From the NCBI GenBank assembly GCA_902476265.1, contig CABSCP010000011.1, positions 35,963-99,962 of the forward strand: DNA of 64,000 nt. The letters are read 5' to 3'. Within the stretch, counting starts at the first letter, position 1. Each line of letters opens with the position of its first letter. The DNA is from an uncultured Lachnospiraceae bacterium. GTDB lineage: Bacteria > Bacillota > Clostridia > Lachnospirales > Lachnospiraceae. The notes under the pieces are model-generated. The model had not been told where the DNA came from. It saw only the letters and a program-made list of their open reading frames with translations, and did not search any database. Shown here in pieces: positions 35,345-44,451 of the stretch. The translations under genes and the position numbers were made by a program.

Positions 35345-37336
35345 ATGGGAGATACCGATAAGAAGGAACAGGGCGGGGAAGCTTTTTCCAAGGATTATAA
35401 AGATGCCTATGAAAAAGAGCATTACAAGGCTGTTTATCTGGCAAACCGGGTGGCGCAGCTGGAAGATCAGGTGGATGATCTGCAGTTCAAGCTGGACCGG
35501 ATCAAAAATAATCCGATCTGGAAGGCTTCAGGCCCTGCCAGAAAGTGTATGCATTTTGTGATCCGGCAGAAGGACAGGCTGGCAAACTGCGGCAGCTTAA
35601 AGGGCGTGGTACAGAAACTGAGGTACAAGTCCTGGGAGAAGAAGGCTATGACCCACTATGGGACGGCCAGCTTTCCGTCTGAAGAGGAACGAAAGAGACA
35701 GGAGGAAACGGAGTTTGACCGGATGGTAAAAATCAGCATCCTGGTGCCGTTGTGGAATACCCCTCAGGAGTTCCTGAAGGAAATGACGGACTCTGTTCTG
35801 TGGCAGACCTATGGAAACTGGGAACTGTGCCTGGCAGACGGTTCCGACGGGGAACATGCTTATGTAGGGGAATATTGCAGACAGCTGGCCCAAAAAGACA
35901 GCCGCATTATCTATCATAAGCTGGAGAAAAACGGCGGGATCGCGGAAAATACCAACGAATGCTTAAAACTGGCGACCGGGGAGTTCATCGGACTGTTCGA
36001 CCATGATGATATCCTCCATCCCTGCGCTCTTTACGAATATGTGAAGGTGATCAATGAAAAGGACGCCGACTATGTGTACTGCGATGAAGCTACCTTTAAA
36101 AACGGCGATATCAACAAGATGATCACCATGCACTTTAAGCCGGATTACGCCATCGACAACCTGCGGGCGAATAACTATATCTGTCATTTCAGTGTATTTT
36201 CCAGAAAACTGCTGGACGGGACGGAACTGTTCCGAACCAAGTTTGACGGCAGCCAGGATCATGATATGATTCTGCGGCTGACGGATAATGCAAAACATAT
36301 TGTCCATGTGCCCAGGCTCCTCTATTACTGGCGTTCCCATGCGGGAAGTGTGGCGGCGAATATCAATGCCAAGCCCTATGCCATCGAATCGGCCAGGAGC
36401 GCGGTGGCGGACCATCTGCACAAGCACGGTTTCGAGCATTTTACCATCACCAGCACCAGAGCCTTTGAAACGATTTTTAAAATATCCTACGAGATCATCG
36501 GGGAACCCAGAATTTCTATTGTGATCGCCAACAAGGATCATGAAGCGGATCTGCGCCGGTGCGTGACATCGATTATTGAAAAATCCACATGGGAGAACTA
36601 TGAGATCGTCATCGTGGAAAATAACAGCGAAACAAAAGAGATTTTTGCCTATTACGAGGAATTGAAAAACAATCCCCGCATTAAGGTGGTGACCTATGAA
36701 GGCGCTTTCAATTATTCGGCGGTGAACAACCTGGGAGTGAGGGAAGCCACAGGGGAGTATATTCTGCTGCTTAACAATGATACCCAGATTATCACAGTGA
36801 ACTGGATGGAGGAGCTTTTGATGTATGCCCAGCGGCCGGATGTGGGCGCAGTGGGCGGCAAGCTCTACTATGCGGATAAAACGATCCAGCACGCCGGGGT
36901 GGTGATCGGCCTGGGGGCGCACCGGACGGCGGGCCATGTGCACTACCGGCAGAAACGGGAAAACCTGGGTTATATGGGCAGGCTCTGCTATGCCCAGAAT
37001 ATGACGGCGGTGACGGGAGCGTGCCTGATGGTGAAAAAATCCCTCTATGAACAGGTGGGCGGTCTGGATGAAAGCTTTGCCGTTTCCTTAAACGATGTGG
37101 ATTTCTGCCTGAAACTGCGAAATGCTGGATACCTGAATGTGTTCACTCCCTTTGCGGAGGCCTATCATTTTGAATCCGTTTCCAGAGGGCTGGATGATGA
37201 GGGGGAGAAGGCGCAGCGTTATGAGGAAGAGTCGGCCCGCTTCCGGGAAAAATGGAAGGCAAAACTGGAGGAAGGGGATCCTTATTTTAACCCGAATTTC
37301 TCACTGGATAAGCCGGACTTTTCTTTACGCGTGTGA
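35345..37336 (+). CDS. Two-domain family 2 glycosyltransferase
   Basis: This 663-residue protein has a short coiled coil at about residues 30-57 (RVAQLEDQVDDLQFKLDRI), then two GT-A domains. Domain 1 (about 128-350) has ISILVPLWNTPQEFL and LFDHDDILHP. Domain 2 (about 385-620) has RISIVIANKDHEADL and LLLNNDTQI, with NDVDFCLKLRNAGY near its end. Paired transferases of this kind build rhamnose-rich backbones by making two linkages. No membrane segment is seen, so it should act at the inner membrane face through the coiled coil or lipid substrate. It follows the repeat region and may rely on readthrough from upstream, as no good promoter is visible. Confidence 0.88.
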   Translation: MGDTDKKEQGGEAFSKDYKDAYEKEHYKAVYLANRVAQLEDQVDDLQFKLDRIKNNPIWKASGPARKCMHFVIRQKDRLANCGSLKGVVQKLRYKSWEKKAMTHYGTASFPSEEERKRQEETEFDRMVKISILVPLWNTPQEFLKEMTDSVLWQTYGNWELCLADGSDGEHAYVGEYCRQLAQKDSRIIYHKLEKNGGIAENTNECLKLATGEFIGLFDHDDILHPCALYEYVKVINEKDADYVYCDEATFKNGDINKMITMHFKPDYAIDNLRANNYICHFSVFSRKLLDGTELFRTKFDGSQDHDMILRLTDNAKHIVHVPRLLYYWRSHAGSVAANINAKPYAIESARSAVADHLHKHGFEHFTITSTRAFETIFKISYEIIGEPRISIVIANKDHEADLRRCVTSIIEKSTWENYEIVIVENNSETKEIFAYYEELKNNPRIKVVTYEGAFNYSAVNNLGVREATGEYILLLNNDTQIITVNWMEELLMYAQRPDVGAVGGKLYYADKTIQHAGVVIGLGAHRTAGHVHYRQKRENLGYMGRLCYAQNMTAVTGACLMVKKSLYEQVGGLDESFAVSLNDVDFCLKLRNAGYLNVFTPFAEAYHFESVSRGLDDEGEKAQRYEEESARFREKWKAKLEEGDPYFNPNFSLDKPDFSLRV

Positions 37337-37352
37337 CAAAATGGTGTATACT
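37324..37352 (+). promoter_or_regulatory. Promoter of the phosphoglucomutase gene
   Basis: TTTACG (37324-37329) and TATACT (37347-37352) are 17 bases apart. They overlap the end of the upstream glycosyltransferase gene and lie 48 bases before the mutase start codon. This lets the housekeeping enzyme be expressed independently of the locus. Confidence 0.5.
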
Positions 37353-37399
37353 GATAGAGACAACGGCGGATGCCGGAGAAATAATGGAGGTAAAAAGCT

Positions 37400-39121
37400 A
37401 TGGGGTACATGGAAGAGTACAAATTCTGGCTGGAAGATTCCTACTTCGATGAAGCCACCAAAGAAGAGCTGCGTAAGATTGCAGACAACCCGACTGAGAT
37501 TGAAGACAGATTTTATAAGGAACTGGATTTTGGCACCGGCGGCCTGCGGGGCGTGATCGGTGCTGGCACGAACCGCATGAATATCTATACGGTGAGGAAG
37601 GCGACACAGGGCCTTGCAAATTACATACTGAAACAGGGCGGAGAGAAGAAAGGGGTTGCGATCGCATACGATTCCCGTTATTTCTCCCCCGAATTTGCGG
37701 ATGAAGCGGCGAGATGTATGGCGGCCAACGGCATTAAGGCCTATGTTTTTGACGAACTCCGCCCCACCCCGGAACTTTCTTTCGCACTGCGCACCCTGGA
37801 ATGCATTTCCGGCATCGTTGTGACCGCCAGCCATAATCCTCCGGAATATAACGGATATAAGGTATACTGGGAAGACGGCGCACAGGTGACGGCTCCCAAG
37901 GACAAAGAGATCATCACCGAGGTGAAGAACGTAACCGATTACCATACCGTAAAGACCATGTCCAAAGAAGATGCCATGAAAGCGGGCCTTTACCGGATGA
38001 TCGGGGAAGAAATCGACGTGGCTTATATGGCAGAGCTCAAGAAACAGATCATCCATCCTGAAATCATCAAAGAGATGGCAGAGGATTTAAGGATCGTCTA
38101 CACCCCTTTCCATGGGACAGGCAATAAGCCGGTCAGAAGGATTCTGGCGGAGCTGGGCTTTAAGCATGTGTATGTGGTGCCGGAACAGGAACGTCCCGAT
38201 CCCGCATTTACCACACTGGATTACCCCAACCCCGAAGATCCCAAGGCGTTTAAACTGGCTCTGGAGCTGGCGAGAAAAGTGGATGCGGACATCGTTCTGG
38301 CAACGGATCCGGATGCGGACCGCCTGGGCATTTATGCCAAAGATACCAAAACCGGCGAATACGTTTCCTTTACGGGGAATATGTCCGGCATGCTGATCGC
38401 GGAATATATTCTGCGGGAGCGCACTGCCACAGGCACCATGCCGGAAGATCCCGCCATGGTTTCCACCATCGTGACCACCAATATGGCGGCAGCGATTGCG
38501 GCGGATTACAATGTGAAATTCATCGAAGTGCTGACCGGGTTTAAATATATCGGCGAGCAGATCAAATGGATGGAAGAAGCGGGCAAGGGCCATTACGTGT
38601 TCGGTCTGGAAGAGTCCTACGGCTGTTTGGCAGGCACTCATGCCAGGGATAAAGATGCCATCGTGGCTGTGATGTGTTTATGTGAAATGGCTGCATGGTG
38701 TAAGAAGAACGGCAAAACCTGCTGGGACCAGATGATCGCCCTGTATGAAAAATACGGTTATTATAAAGAAACCCAGTATGCCATCACCTTAAAGGGCATC
38801 GACGGTGCGGCCCAGATCGCGCAGATCATGGACAAACTCCGCAATAACCCGCCCAAGAACTTTGGGGATTTGAAGGTTGTGAAGATGCGCGACTATGATC
38901 AGGATAAGATTACGGATATGGAGACCGGAGAGGTTTGCCCTACCGGACTTCCCAAATCAAACGTGCTTTATTTTGACCTGACCAATAATTCCTGGTGCTG
39001 TGCGCGTCCTTCCGGCACAGAGCCCAAGATCAAATTCTATATGGGCGTGAAGGGAACCAGCCTGGAAGATGCACAGGCGAAAGTGGACAAGCTGACGGAA
39101 GATCTGAAAGCTGTTCTGTAA
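37400..39121 (+). CDS. pgcA: Alpha-phosphoglucomutase / phosphosugar mutase
   Basis: The 573-residue protein has the four-domain alpha-D-phosphohexomutase layout. FGTGGLRGVIG lies near the start, VTASHNPPEYNGYK carries the phosphoserine, ATDPDADRLGI is the metal loop, GLEESYG is the sugar-binding loop and RPSGTEPKIKFYMG is the phosphate-binding loop. It interconverts glucose-6-phosphate and glucose-1-phosphate and so feeds rfbA. Length is normal for the bacterial phosphoglucomutase group. TGGAGG lies well placed upstream. Confidence 0.95.
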   Translation: MGYMEEYKFWLEDSYFDEATKEELRKIADNPTEIEDRFYKELDFGTGGLRGVIGAGTNRMNIYTVRKATQGLANYILKQGGEKKGVAIAYDSRYFSPEFADEAARCMAANGIKAYVFDELRPTPELSFALRTLECISGIVVTASHNPPEYNGYKVYWEDGAQVTAPKDKEIITEVKNVTDYHTVKTMSKEDAMKAGLYRMIGEEIDVAYMAELKKQIIHPEIIKEMAEDLRIVYTPFHGTGNKPVRRILAELGFKHVYVVPEQERPDPAFTTLDYPNPEDPKAFKLALELARKVDADIVLATDPDADRLGIYAKDTKTGEYVSFTGNMSGMLIAEYILRERTATGTMPEDPAMVSTIVTTNMAAAIAADYNVKFIEVLTGFKYIGEQIKWMEEAGKGHYVFGLEESYGCLAGTHARDKDAIVAVMCLCEMAAWCKKNGKTCWDQMIALYEKYGYYKETQYAITLKGIDGAAQIAQIMDKLRNNPPKNFGDLKVVKMRDYDQDKITDMETGEVCPTGLPKSNVLYFDLTNNSWCCARPSGTEPKIKFYMGVKGTSLEDAQAKVDKLTEDLKAVL

Positions 39122-39221
39122 ATCCAGCGCTGTATGGAACGGTTTTGGAGGACAAACGCCTGATGCGAAACGTTTTTCAGAACAAACCACAGAGCATCGG
39201 CAACATGTAAAACAAAAAGAG

Positions 39222-39249
39222 GGCGGTACCGTTTTACGGCGGTATCGCC
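39222..39249 (+). terminator. Hairpin after the phosphoglucomutase gene
   Basis: GGCGGTACC (39222-39230) pairs with GGTATCGCC (39241-39249), with one G-T pair, 100 bases after the stop. The T content after it is modest, so it is a probable rather than strong terminator. Confidence 0.5.
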
Positions 39250-39314
39250 TGTTTATACCGTCATCGCGCAAAAAGGTTTTCCGCGCTTTGACGGAATGCA
39301 AACGGGAGTCAAGA

Positions 39315-40664
39315 ATGACAGTATTTCGTATTTCCAATCTGAAAAAGACATGGTATTATCTGCAGAAAAACGGGGTAAAGGCGGCATATCTGGCGGCTTT
39401 GGAGAGGCTGGAGGAAGCAAAGCGGACCCCTTATTCCTACAGTGCGCCTTCCGGTGAGGTTTTGTCCGGACAGAGGGAGGATACGGAGAAGAATGTGCGA
39501 ATTTCCGTTATCGTGCCGTCGTATGAAACAAAGAAGGAGCATTTGACCCAGATGCTTGACAGCCTTATGGAACAGACCTACCCTCACTGGGAACTGGTGC
39601 TGGCGGATGCCAGCGCAGGCGGCAGGGTGAAGGAAGCGCTGACAGCCTGGGAAAAGGAACATAAGGCGGTTTTGGTAAAAGAAGCGTCGGCGGAGGATCG
39701 CTGGCAGGACAGAAGCATTCGTTATAAAAGGCTTGCCGCAAACGGCGGAATCGCCGAGAATACCAATGCAGGAATTTCCCTGGCGGCGGGGGACTATACG
39801 GGCCTGCTGGATCATGACGATCTGCTCACACCGGATGCGCTTTATGAAATGGCATCCGCAATCGAATCAGGAAAAAAACGGGGAGCACAGCCACAAGTGC
39901 TCTACTCCGATGAAGATAAATGCGACGGAGAGGCAGCCTTTTTTTATGAGCCACATTTCAAGCCGGATTTTGATCAGGAGCTGCTGCTCTCCAATAATTA
40001 TATTTGTCATTTTATGCTCATGGACACCGGGCTGATCCAAAAGCTGAAGCTTCGGCCCGGATTTGACGGCGCGCAGGATTATGATCTGGTGCTGCGGGCT
40101 GTAGCTCTGGGAATTTCTTTTACCCATGTACCCAAAGTCCTCTATCACTGGCGCTGCCATGGTGCTTCTACTGCGGCGAACCCCAGAAGCAAAACCTACG
40201 CTTATGAAGCGGGGAAACGGGCGGTGGAGGATTTCTGCAAAACGGCCGGGTGGAAAGTAAAGGTATCCCATCTGAAACATTTGGGCTTTTACCGGGTAGA
40301 CTATGAAGAGAGTCTGTTTGCACAGCGGCCGGAGGTGGGGATTTGCGCCGGGCCACTTCCCGGCGGCAGGCGTTTTTCCAGCGGCATTTATCAAAAAGAC
40401 GGTTCCATGCTTTATGCAGGGCTCCGAAGAGGCTTTTCCGGGCCGATGCACAGGGCCGCTCTGCAGCAGTCGGCGGATGCAGTCGATCTGCGTGCCATGA
40501 GTGTATGCCCAAAGCTGCGGCAGAGATATGAAAATACCATGGAACGCCTGCAACAAGACGGCGCCAGGGAAGCGGATTACTGCAGGGAGAGCATTCTGTT
40601 TTGTGAAAAGGCGCGAAAGGAAGGATACCGTATTCTTTGGGATCCCCTGGAAAAATCCGTGTGA
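39315..40664 (+). CDS. Family 2 glycosyltransferase with degenerate second domain
   Basis: The 449-residue protein has a GT-A domain at about residues 60-300, with RISVIVPSYETKKEHL, GIAENTNAGISLAAGDY and LLDHDDLLTPDALY, closely like domain 1 of the protein at 35345. Beyond it, where that protein has a full second GT-A domain, only about 110 residues remain; the end EKARKEGYRILWDP matches the tail of domain 2. This suggests a second domain that has lost its core. I prefer the ATG at 39315 (GGGAG upstream) to the TTG at 39288. It probably adds one linkage to the polymer. Confidence 0.8.
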   Translation: MTVFRISNLKKTWYYLQKNGVKAAYLAALERLEEAKRTPYSYSAPSGEVLSGQREDTEKNVRISVIVPSYETKKEHLTQMLDSLMEQTYPHWELVLADASAGGRVKEALTAWEKEHKAVLVKEASAEDRWQDRSIRYKRLAANGGIAENTNAGISLAAGDYTGLLDHDDLLTPDALYEMASAIESGKKRGAQPQVLYSDEDKCDGEAAFFYEPHFKPDFDQELLLSNNYICHFMLMDTGLIQKLKLRPGFDGAQDYDLVLRAVALGISFTHVPKVLYHWRCHGASTAANPRSKTYAYEAGKRAVEDFCKTAGWKVKVSHLKHLGFYRVDYEESLFAQRPEVGICAGPLPGGRRFSSGIYQKDGSMLYAGLRRGFSGPMHRAALQQSADAVDLRAMSVCPKLRQRYENTMERLQQDGAREADYCRESILFCEKARKEGYRILWDPLEKSV

Positions 40665-40704
40665 ACGTCTGTAAGAAAAAGGAAACGGCGCGAGGAGCTG
40701 GCAT

Positions 40705-41661
40705 TTGAAAACAACAGTGATCATTCCCAACTATAACGGGATAAAATTTTTAAAAAATTGTCTGGAGAGCGCAACCAAAAGCACGGTTTGTGCATCTATC
40801 ATCGTAGTGGATAACGGCTCGTCGGACGGGAGCACGGAGTGGCTGGCGCAGAACTGTCCTCAGGTCAAAGTCATCGCTTATCCTGAAAACAGGGGATTCT
40901 GTCCGGCGGTGAATGCCGGGATTATGGCGGCCTGTACACCCTATGTTTTTCTGCTGAATAACGATACTGTCATGGAGCCGGACTGCATTGAGCGGCTGGA
41001 AGCGGTGATGGATGCCGACAGCCGTATTTTTTCTGTGGGCGCAAAAATGCTGTCCATGAAGGAACCCGACGTGGTGGACGGGGCCGGGGACCTTTATTCC
41101 GCCCTCGGATGGGCCTACGCCATCGGGAAAGGGAAAAAAAGCGAATGCTATACCCGGCGGCTTACCGTTTTTTCCAACTGTGCCGGAGCGGCGCTTTACC
41201 GGAAGGATTACCTGGTAAAAACAGGACTGTTTGATGAAGCTCACTTCGCCTATCTGGAGGACGTGGATTTGGGATACCGGGCAAAGATCGGAGGCCTGCG
41301 TAATGTTACGGAGCCTTCTGCCGTGGTGTACCATGCAGGCAGCGCATCTTCCGGATCCCGTTATAATGAATTTAAGATTTCCCATTCCTCACGGAATAAT
41401 GTGTATCTGATCTATAAAAACATGCCTTTTGTACAGCTGCTTTTGAATCTGCCCTTTTTACTCCTGGGATTTGGTATAAAAATTTTGTTTTTTGCGGCCA
41501 AAGGGTATGGCATTACCTATTGTAAAGGACTTTGGAAAGGCGTTTTACTCTGTGCATCCCCGGAAGGGAAAAAAAAGAAGGTCAGGTTCTTCTGGAAAAA
41601 TCTGGGGAATTACGGAAAAATCCAGCTGGAATTATGGATTAATATGTTCCGGCGGTTATAA
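40705..41661 (+). CDS. Family 2 glycosyltransferase, rhamnosyltransferase-like
   Basis: This 318-residue protein starts at TTG with GAGGAG eight bases upstream. VIIPNYNGIKFL, VVDNGSSDGSTEWL and LLNNDTVMEPD are the GT-A motifs. YLEDVDLGYRAKIGG and the GSASSGSRYNEFK block are common in rhamnosyltransferases such as WbbL. The C-terminal part (about residues 235-265) is hydrophobic and may touch the membrane. It probably adds the first or a branching rhamnose to the lipid-linked polymer. It follows the previous glycosyltransferase by 40 bases, in the same transcript. Confidence 0.85.
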   Translation: MKTTVIIPNYNGIKFLKNCLESATKSTVCASIIVVDNGSSDGSTEWLAQNCPQVKVIAYPENRGFCPAVNAGIMAACTPYVFLLNNDTVMEPDCIERLEAVMDADSRIFSVGAKMLSMKEPDVVDGAGDLYSALGWAYAIGKGKKSECYTRRLTVFSNCAGAALYRKDYLVKTGLFDEAHFAYLEDVDLGYRAKIGGLRNVTEPSAVVYHAGSASSGSRYNEFKISHSSRNNVYLIYKNMPFVQLLLNLPFLLLGFGIKILFFAAKGYGITYCKGLWKGVLLCASPEGKKKKVRFFWKNLGNYGKIQLELWINMFRRL

Positions 41662-41671
41662 GGGAAAAAAC

Positions 41672-41700
41672 TTGTACTTTTTCCAAAGGTATTGTATACT
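41672..41700 (+). promoter_or_regulatory. Strong promoter before the initiating sugar transferase
   Basis: TTGTAC (41672-41677) and TATACT (41695-41700) are spaced by exactly 17 bases, 27 bases upstream of the start codon. This is the best promoter match in the locus. It would let initiation of the polymer and the LCP ligase be expressed apart from the upstream genes. Confidence 0.75.
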
Positions 41701-41727
41701 ACAATTTGTACATGGGGAAGAGCTAGA

Positions 41728-43146
41728 ATGATCAAGGATAACCAGAGATATTTCAACAGGCTCCACGTGGTTGTGGATGCGCTGGTGACCGCCGGTTCCT
41801 ATCTGTTGGCCTGGTGGCTGATGTTCGGGAGCCGTTTCGCGGATAAAAGCATAGGTGTTCTGGATATGGGGATATATTTTTCTGCCCTGTATTTTGTTGT
41901 GCCCGGCTATCTGATTTTATATTACTGGTTTAAGCTCTATACGCCCAAGCGGGTCCAGCGGACGGAAAATGAAATTTTAAATATCATTAAGGCCAATGTG
42001 GTAGGCATCACGCTGTTTCTGGCGGTTTTGTTTCTGGCTAACTCCATGGTCAGCTATATGCACGATTTTTCCCGCTCCATGCTGGCTCTTTTTGCGGTAT
42101 TAAACACCATAGACACCATATTGATGCGGGCGCTGATCCGGAGGATTCTCCATCTTTTCCGGAAAAAGGGATATAACTTAAAGCATATTCTGCTGGTGGG
42201 ATATTCCCGGGCGGCGGAAGCCTATATCGACCGTATCATGGCCAATCCCCAGTGGGGGTACATGGTGAGAGGAATTCTGGATGACAATGTGCCCCGGGGC
42301 GCGGTATATAAAGGGGTGAAGGTGCTGGGATCCATTGATAACCTTCTCTATATCCTGCCGGAAAACAAGCTGGATGAGATTGCAGTGACCCTTTCCCTGT
42401 CCGATTACGACAGACTAGAGGAGATTGTAAATCTGTGTGAAAAGTCCGGTGTGCACACCAAGTTCATTCCGGACTATAACAGTCTGATTCCGGGCAGACC
42501 CTATACGGAAGATCTGGGCGGGCTTCCCGTGATCAACATCCGATATGTGCCCCTTTCCAATACGATGAATGCGGTGGCGAAGCGCATGGTGGACATTGCA
42601 GGGTCTCTGTGCGGCCTGATCCTCACCTCCCCCCTTCTTCTTGTGGTTGCAATTTTAATCAAACTCACCAGCAAGGGACCGGTGATTTTCAGCCAGGAAC
42701 GGGTCGGACAGCATAACCGAGTTTTTAAAATGTACAAATTCCGAACCATGTATATACAGGAGGCCTCTGAGGAAAAGAAGGGATGGACCACGAAAAATGA
42801 TCCCCGGGTAACGAAGATCGGACGGTTTTTACGCCGGACGAGCATTGATGAGTTTCCACAGTTATTCAACATTCTGATCGGCAATATGAGTCTGGTAGGG
42901 CCACGGCCCGAGAGGCCTCAGTATGTGGAAAAATTCAAAGAAGAAATTCCGCGTTATATGATTAAGCACCAGGTGCGCCCCGGCCTCACCGGATGGGCGC
43001 AGATCAATGGCTACAGGGGGGACACTTCGATCCGCAAGAGGATTGAATACGATATCTATTACATTGAAAACTGGAGCATGGGCTTTGATATTAAGATCAT
43101 GTTTCTGACGATTTTCAAAGGCTTTATCAATGAAAATGCATATTGA
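41728..43146 (+). CDS. Polyprenyl-phosphate sugar-1-phosphate transferase (initiating enzyme)
   Basis: The 472-residue protein has four or five N-terminal membrane segments, a Rossmann-like middle domain (HILLVGYSRAAEAY) and a C-terminal bacterial sugar transferase domain. Diagnostic motifs are KRMVDIAGSLCGLIL, MYKFRTMY, RRTSIDEFPQLFNIL, MSLVGPRPERP and RPGLTGWAQINGYRG. Enzymes of the WcaJ/WbaP type start polysaccharide synthesis by moving a sugar phosphate from a nucleotide sugar to undecaprenyl phosphate. The ATG at 41728 has GGGAAGAG upstream and sits just downstream of a strong promoter. The sugar (glucose or galactose are usual) is not readable. Confidence 0.93.
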   Translation: MIKDNQRYFNRLHVVVDALVTAGSYLLAWWLMFGSRFADKSIGVLDMGIYFSALYFVVPGYLILYYWFKLYTPKRVQRTENEILNIIKANVVGITLFLAVLFLANSMVSYMHDFSRSMLALFAVLNTIDTILMRALIRRILHLFRKKGYNLKHILLVGYSRAAEAYIDRIMANPQWGYMVRGILDDNVPRGAVYKGVKVLGSIDNLLYILPENKLDEIAVTLSLSDYDRLEEIVNLCEKSGVHTKFIPDYNSLIPGRPYTEDLGGLPVINIRYVPLSNTMNAVAKRMVDIAGSLCGLILTSPLLLVVAILIKLTSKGPVIFSQERVGQHNRVFKMYKFRTMYIQEASEEKKGWTTKNDPRVTKIGRFLRRTSIDEFPQLFNILIGNMSLVGPRPERPQYVEKFKEEIPRYMIKHQVRPGLTGWAQINGYRGDTSIRKRIEYDIYYIENWSMGFDIKIMFLTIFKGFINENAY

Positions 43147-43204
43147 AAATGTATAAAATGGATGTCCGTCTTTCAGGCGGCAGATCAGACAGGAGAGGAA
43201 AAGA

Positions 43205-44308
43205 ATGGCAACGAAAACGACGAACCAGAAAAAGAGCGGAAAGAAGATGTCAGCAAAACAGAGGAAGGCAAGACAGAGAAGGAGGATCATCCTGTTTTCG
43301 GTGGAAATCCTTGCACTGGTAGTCCTTCTGGGAGCAATTGTGGCCGTCAGAATGGTCGGCAAAATGGAAAAGATTCAGATCAATGAAGAAGATATTGTAA
43401 TCAATGAACATGTAGAAAACAACCAGGAAATGAAAGGGTACCGTAACATCGCCCTGTTCGGCGTTGACTCCAGAAAGGGCAAGCTGGGAAAAGGGCAGAG
43501 AACGGACACGATTATGATCGCCTCCATCAATCAGGATACGGGCGATGTGAAGCTTTGTTCCGTCTATCGCGATACGTACCTGAATCTTGGAAATGATAAA
43601 TATAATAAGGCGAATTCCGCCTATGCCCAGGGGGGACCGGAGCAGGCGCTCAACATGCTCAACTGGAACCTGGATATGAATATTAAGGAATATGTGACCG
43701 TAGGATTTGATGCGCTGATCGAAACCATTGATGCGCTGGGCGGTGTGGAAATCGATGTCCATGAGAATGAAATCAGCTATCTGAACGACTACCAGAGAAG
43801 TATGTTCGTGGAAAAAGAAGGGGATCCCCTCAACGAAAACATTGTCAAAGTGAAAAATCCCGGGATGCAGACATTGAGCGGCCTGCAGGCTACCGCTTAC
43901 TGCCGTATCCGTTATGTGGGCGACGACTATGGCCGTACAGAGCGGCAGCGTAAAGTGCTGATGGCATGTATGGATAAGGCAAAACAGGCCAGCCCTGCTA
44001 AACTGGTGGAGATTTTAAACAGCGTGATCGGAAACGTATCCACCAACCTGGATGTGACGGAAATGGCCGGCATTTTAAAGGATGTGAACAGCTATCAGAT
44101 CGTGGCGCAGGACGGCATGCCGTTTGAGAACAACCGTACCACCGGAAATATCGGTAAAAAAGGTTCCTGTGTTGTTCCGCTGGATCTGAAGGATAACGTG
44201 AAGCTTTTACATGAGTTCCTGTTTGATGTGAAGGATTACGAGCCTTCTGCTCAGGTACAGGAATACAGCCAAAAGGTGAAGAGTGATACGGCGGCTTATG
44301 TGAAATAA
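43205..44308 (+). CDS. LytR-CpsA-Psr (LCP) family wall polymer ligase
   Basis: The 367-residue protein has a very basic cytoplasmic start, one membrane helix (about residues 28-50) and an extracellular LCP domain. IALFGVDSRKG, RTDTIMIASI, CSVYRDTYLNL and the later YCRIRYVGDDYGRTERQR hold the conserved Arg and Asp residues that grip the polyprenyl pyrophosphate. LCP proteins attach secondary polymers from their lipid carrier to peptidoglycan, so this is the likely last step for the polysaccharide built by this locus. AGGAGAGG precedes the start. A terminator follows. Confidence 0.95.
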   Translation: MATKTTNQKKSGKKMSAKQRKARQRRRIILFSVEILALVVLLGAIVAVRMVGKMEKIQINEEDIVINEHVENNQEMKGYRNIALFGVDSRKGKLGKGQRTDTIMIASINQDTGDVKLCSVYRDTYLNLGNDKYNKANSAYAQGGPEQALNMLNWNLDMNIKEYVTVGFDALIETIDALGGVEIDVHENEISYLNDYQRSMFVEKEGDPLNENIVKVKNPGMQTLSGLQATAYCRIRYVGDDYGRTERQRKVLMACMDKAKQASPAKLVEILNSVIGNVSTNLDVTEMAGILKDVNSYQIVAQDGMPFENNRTTGNIGKKGSCVVPLDLKDNVKLLHEFLFDVKDYEPSAQVQEYSQKVKSDTAAYVK

Positions 44309-44377
44309 CCGGAAGAAAGGAATATCCCGGGCTGTGCGCCGGAATAGAAGGGTCTGCCTGACGGCAGATCAGGGAAG

Positions 44378-44406
44378 AGGACCGACAGGGAAATGGCGGT
44401 CCTTTT
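44378..44406 (+). terminator. Terminator after the LCP gene
   Basis: AGGACCG (44378-44384) pairs with CGGTCCT (44397-44403), followed by TTT. A second small hairpin (TCTGCC...GGCAGA) precedes it. It lies about 70 bases after the stop. Confidence 0.7.
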
Positions 44407-44451
44407 GCTGTATTTGAAACAGAAAGCAGACAGATACAGGAGGAAACGAGG

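Noticed and set aside
35963..36943. Minus-strand frame of 326 codons
   Set aside because: It is antisense to the two-domain glycosyltransferase, whose motifs are unambiguous. It shows no protein family features.
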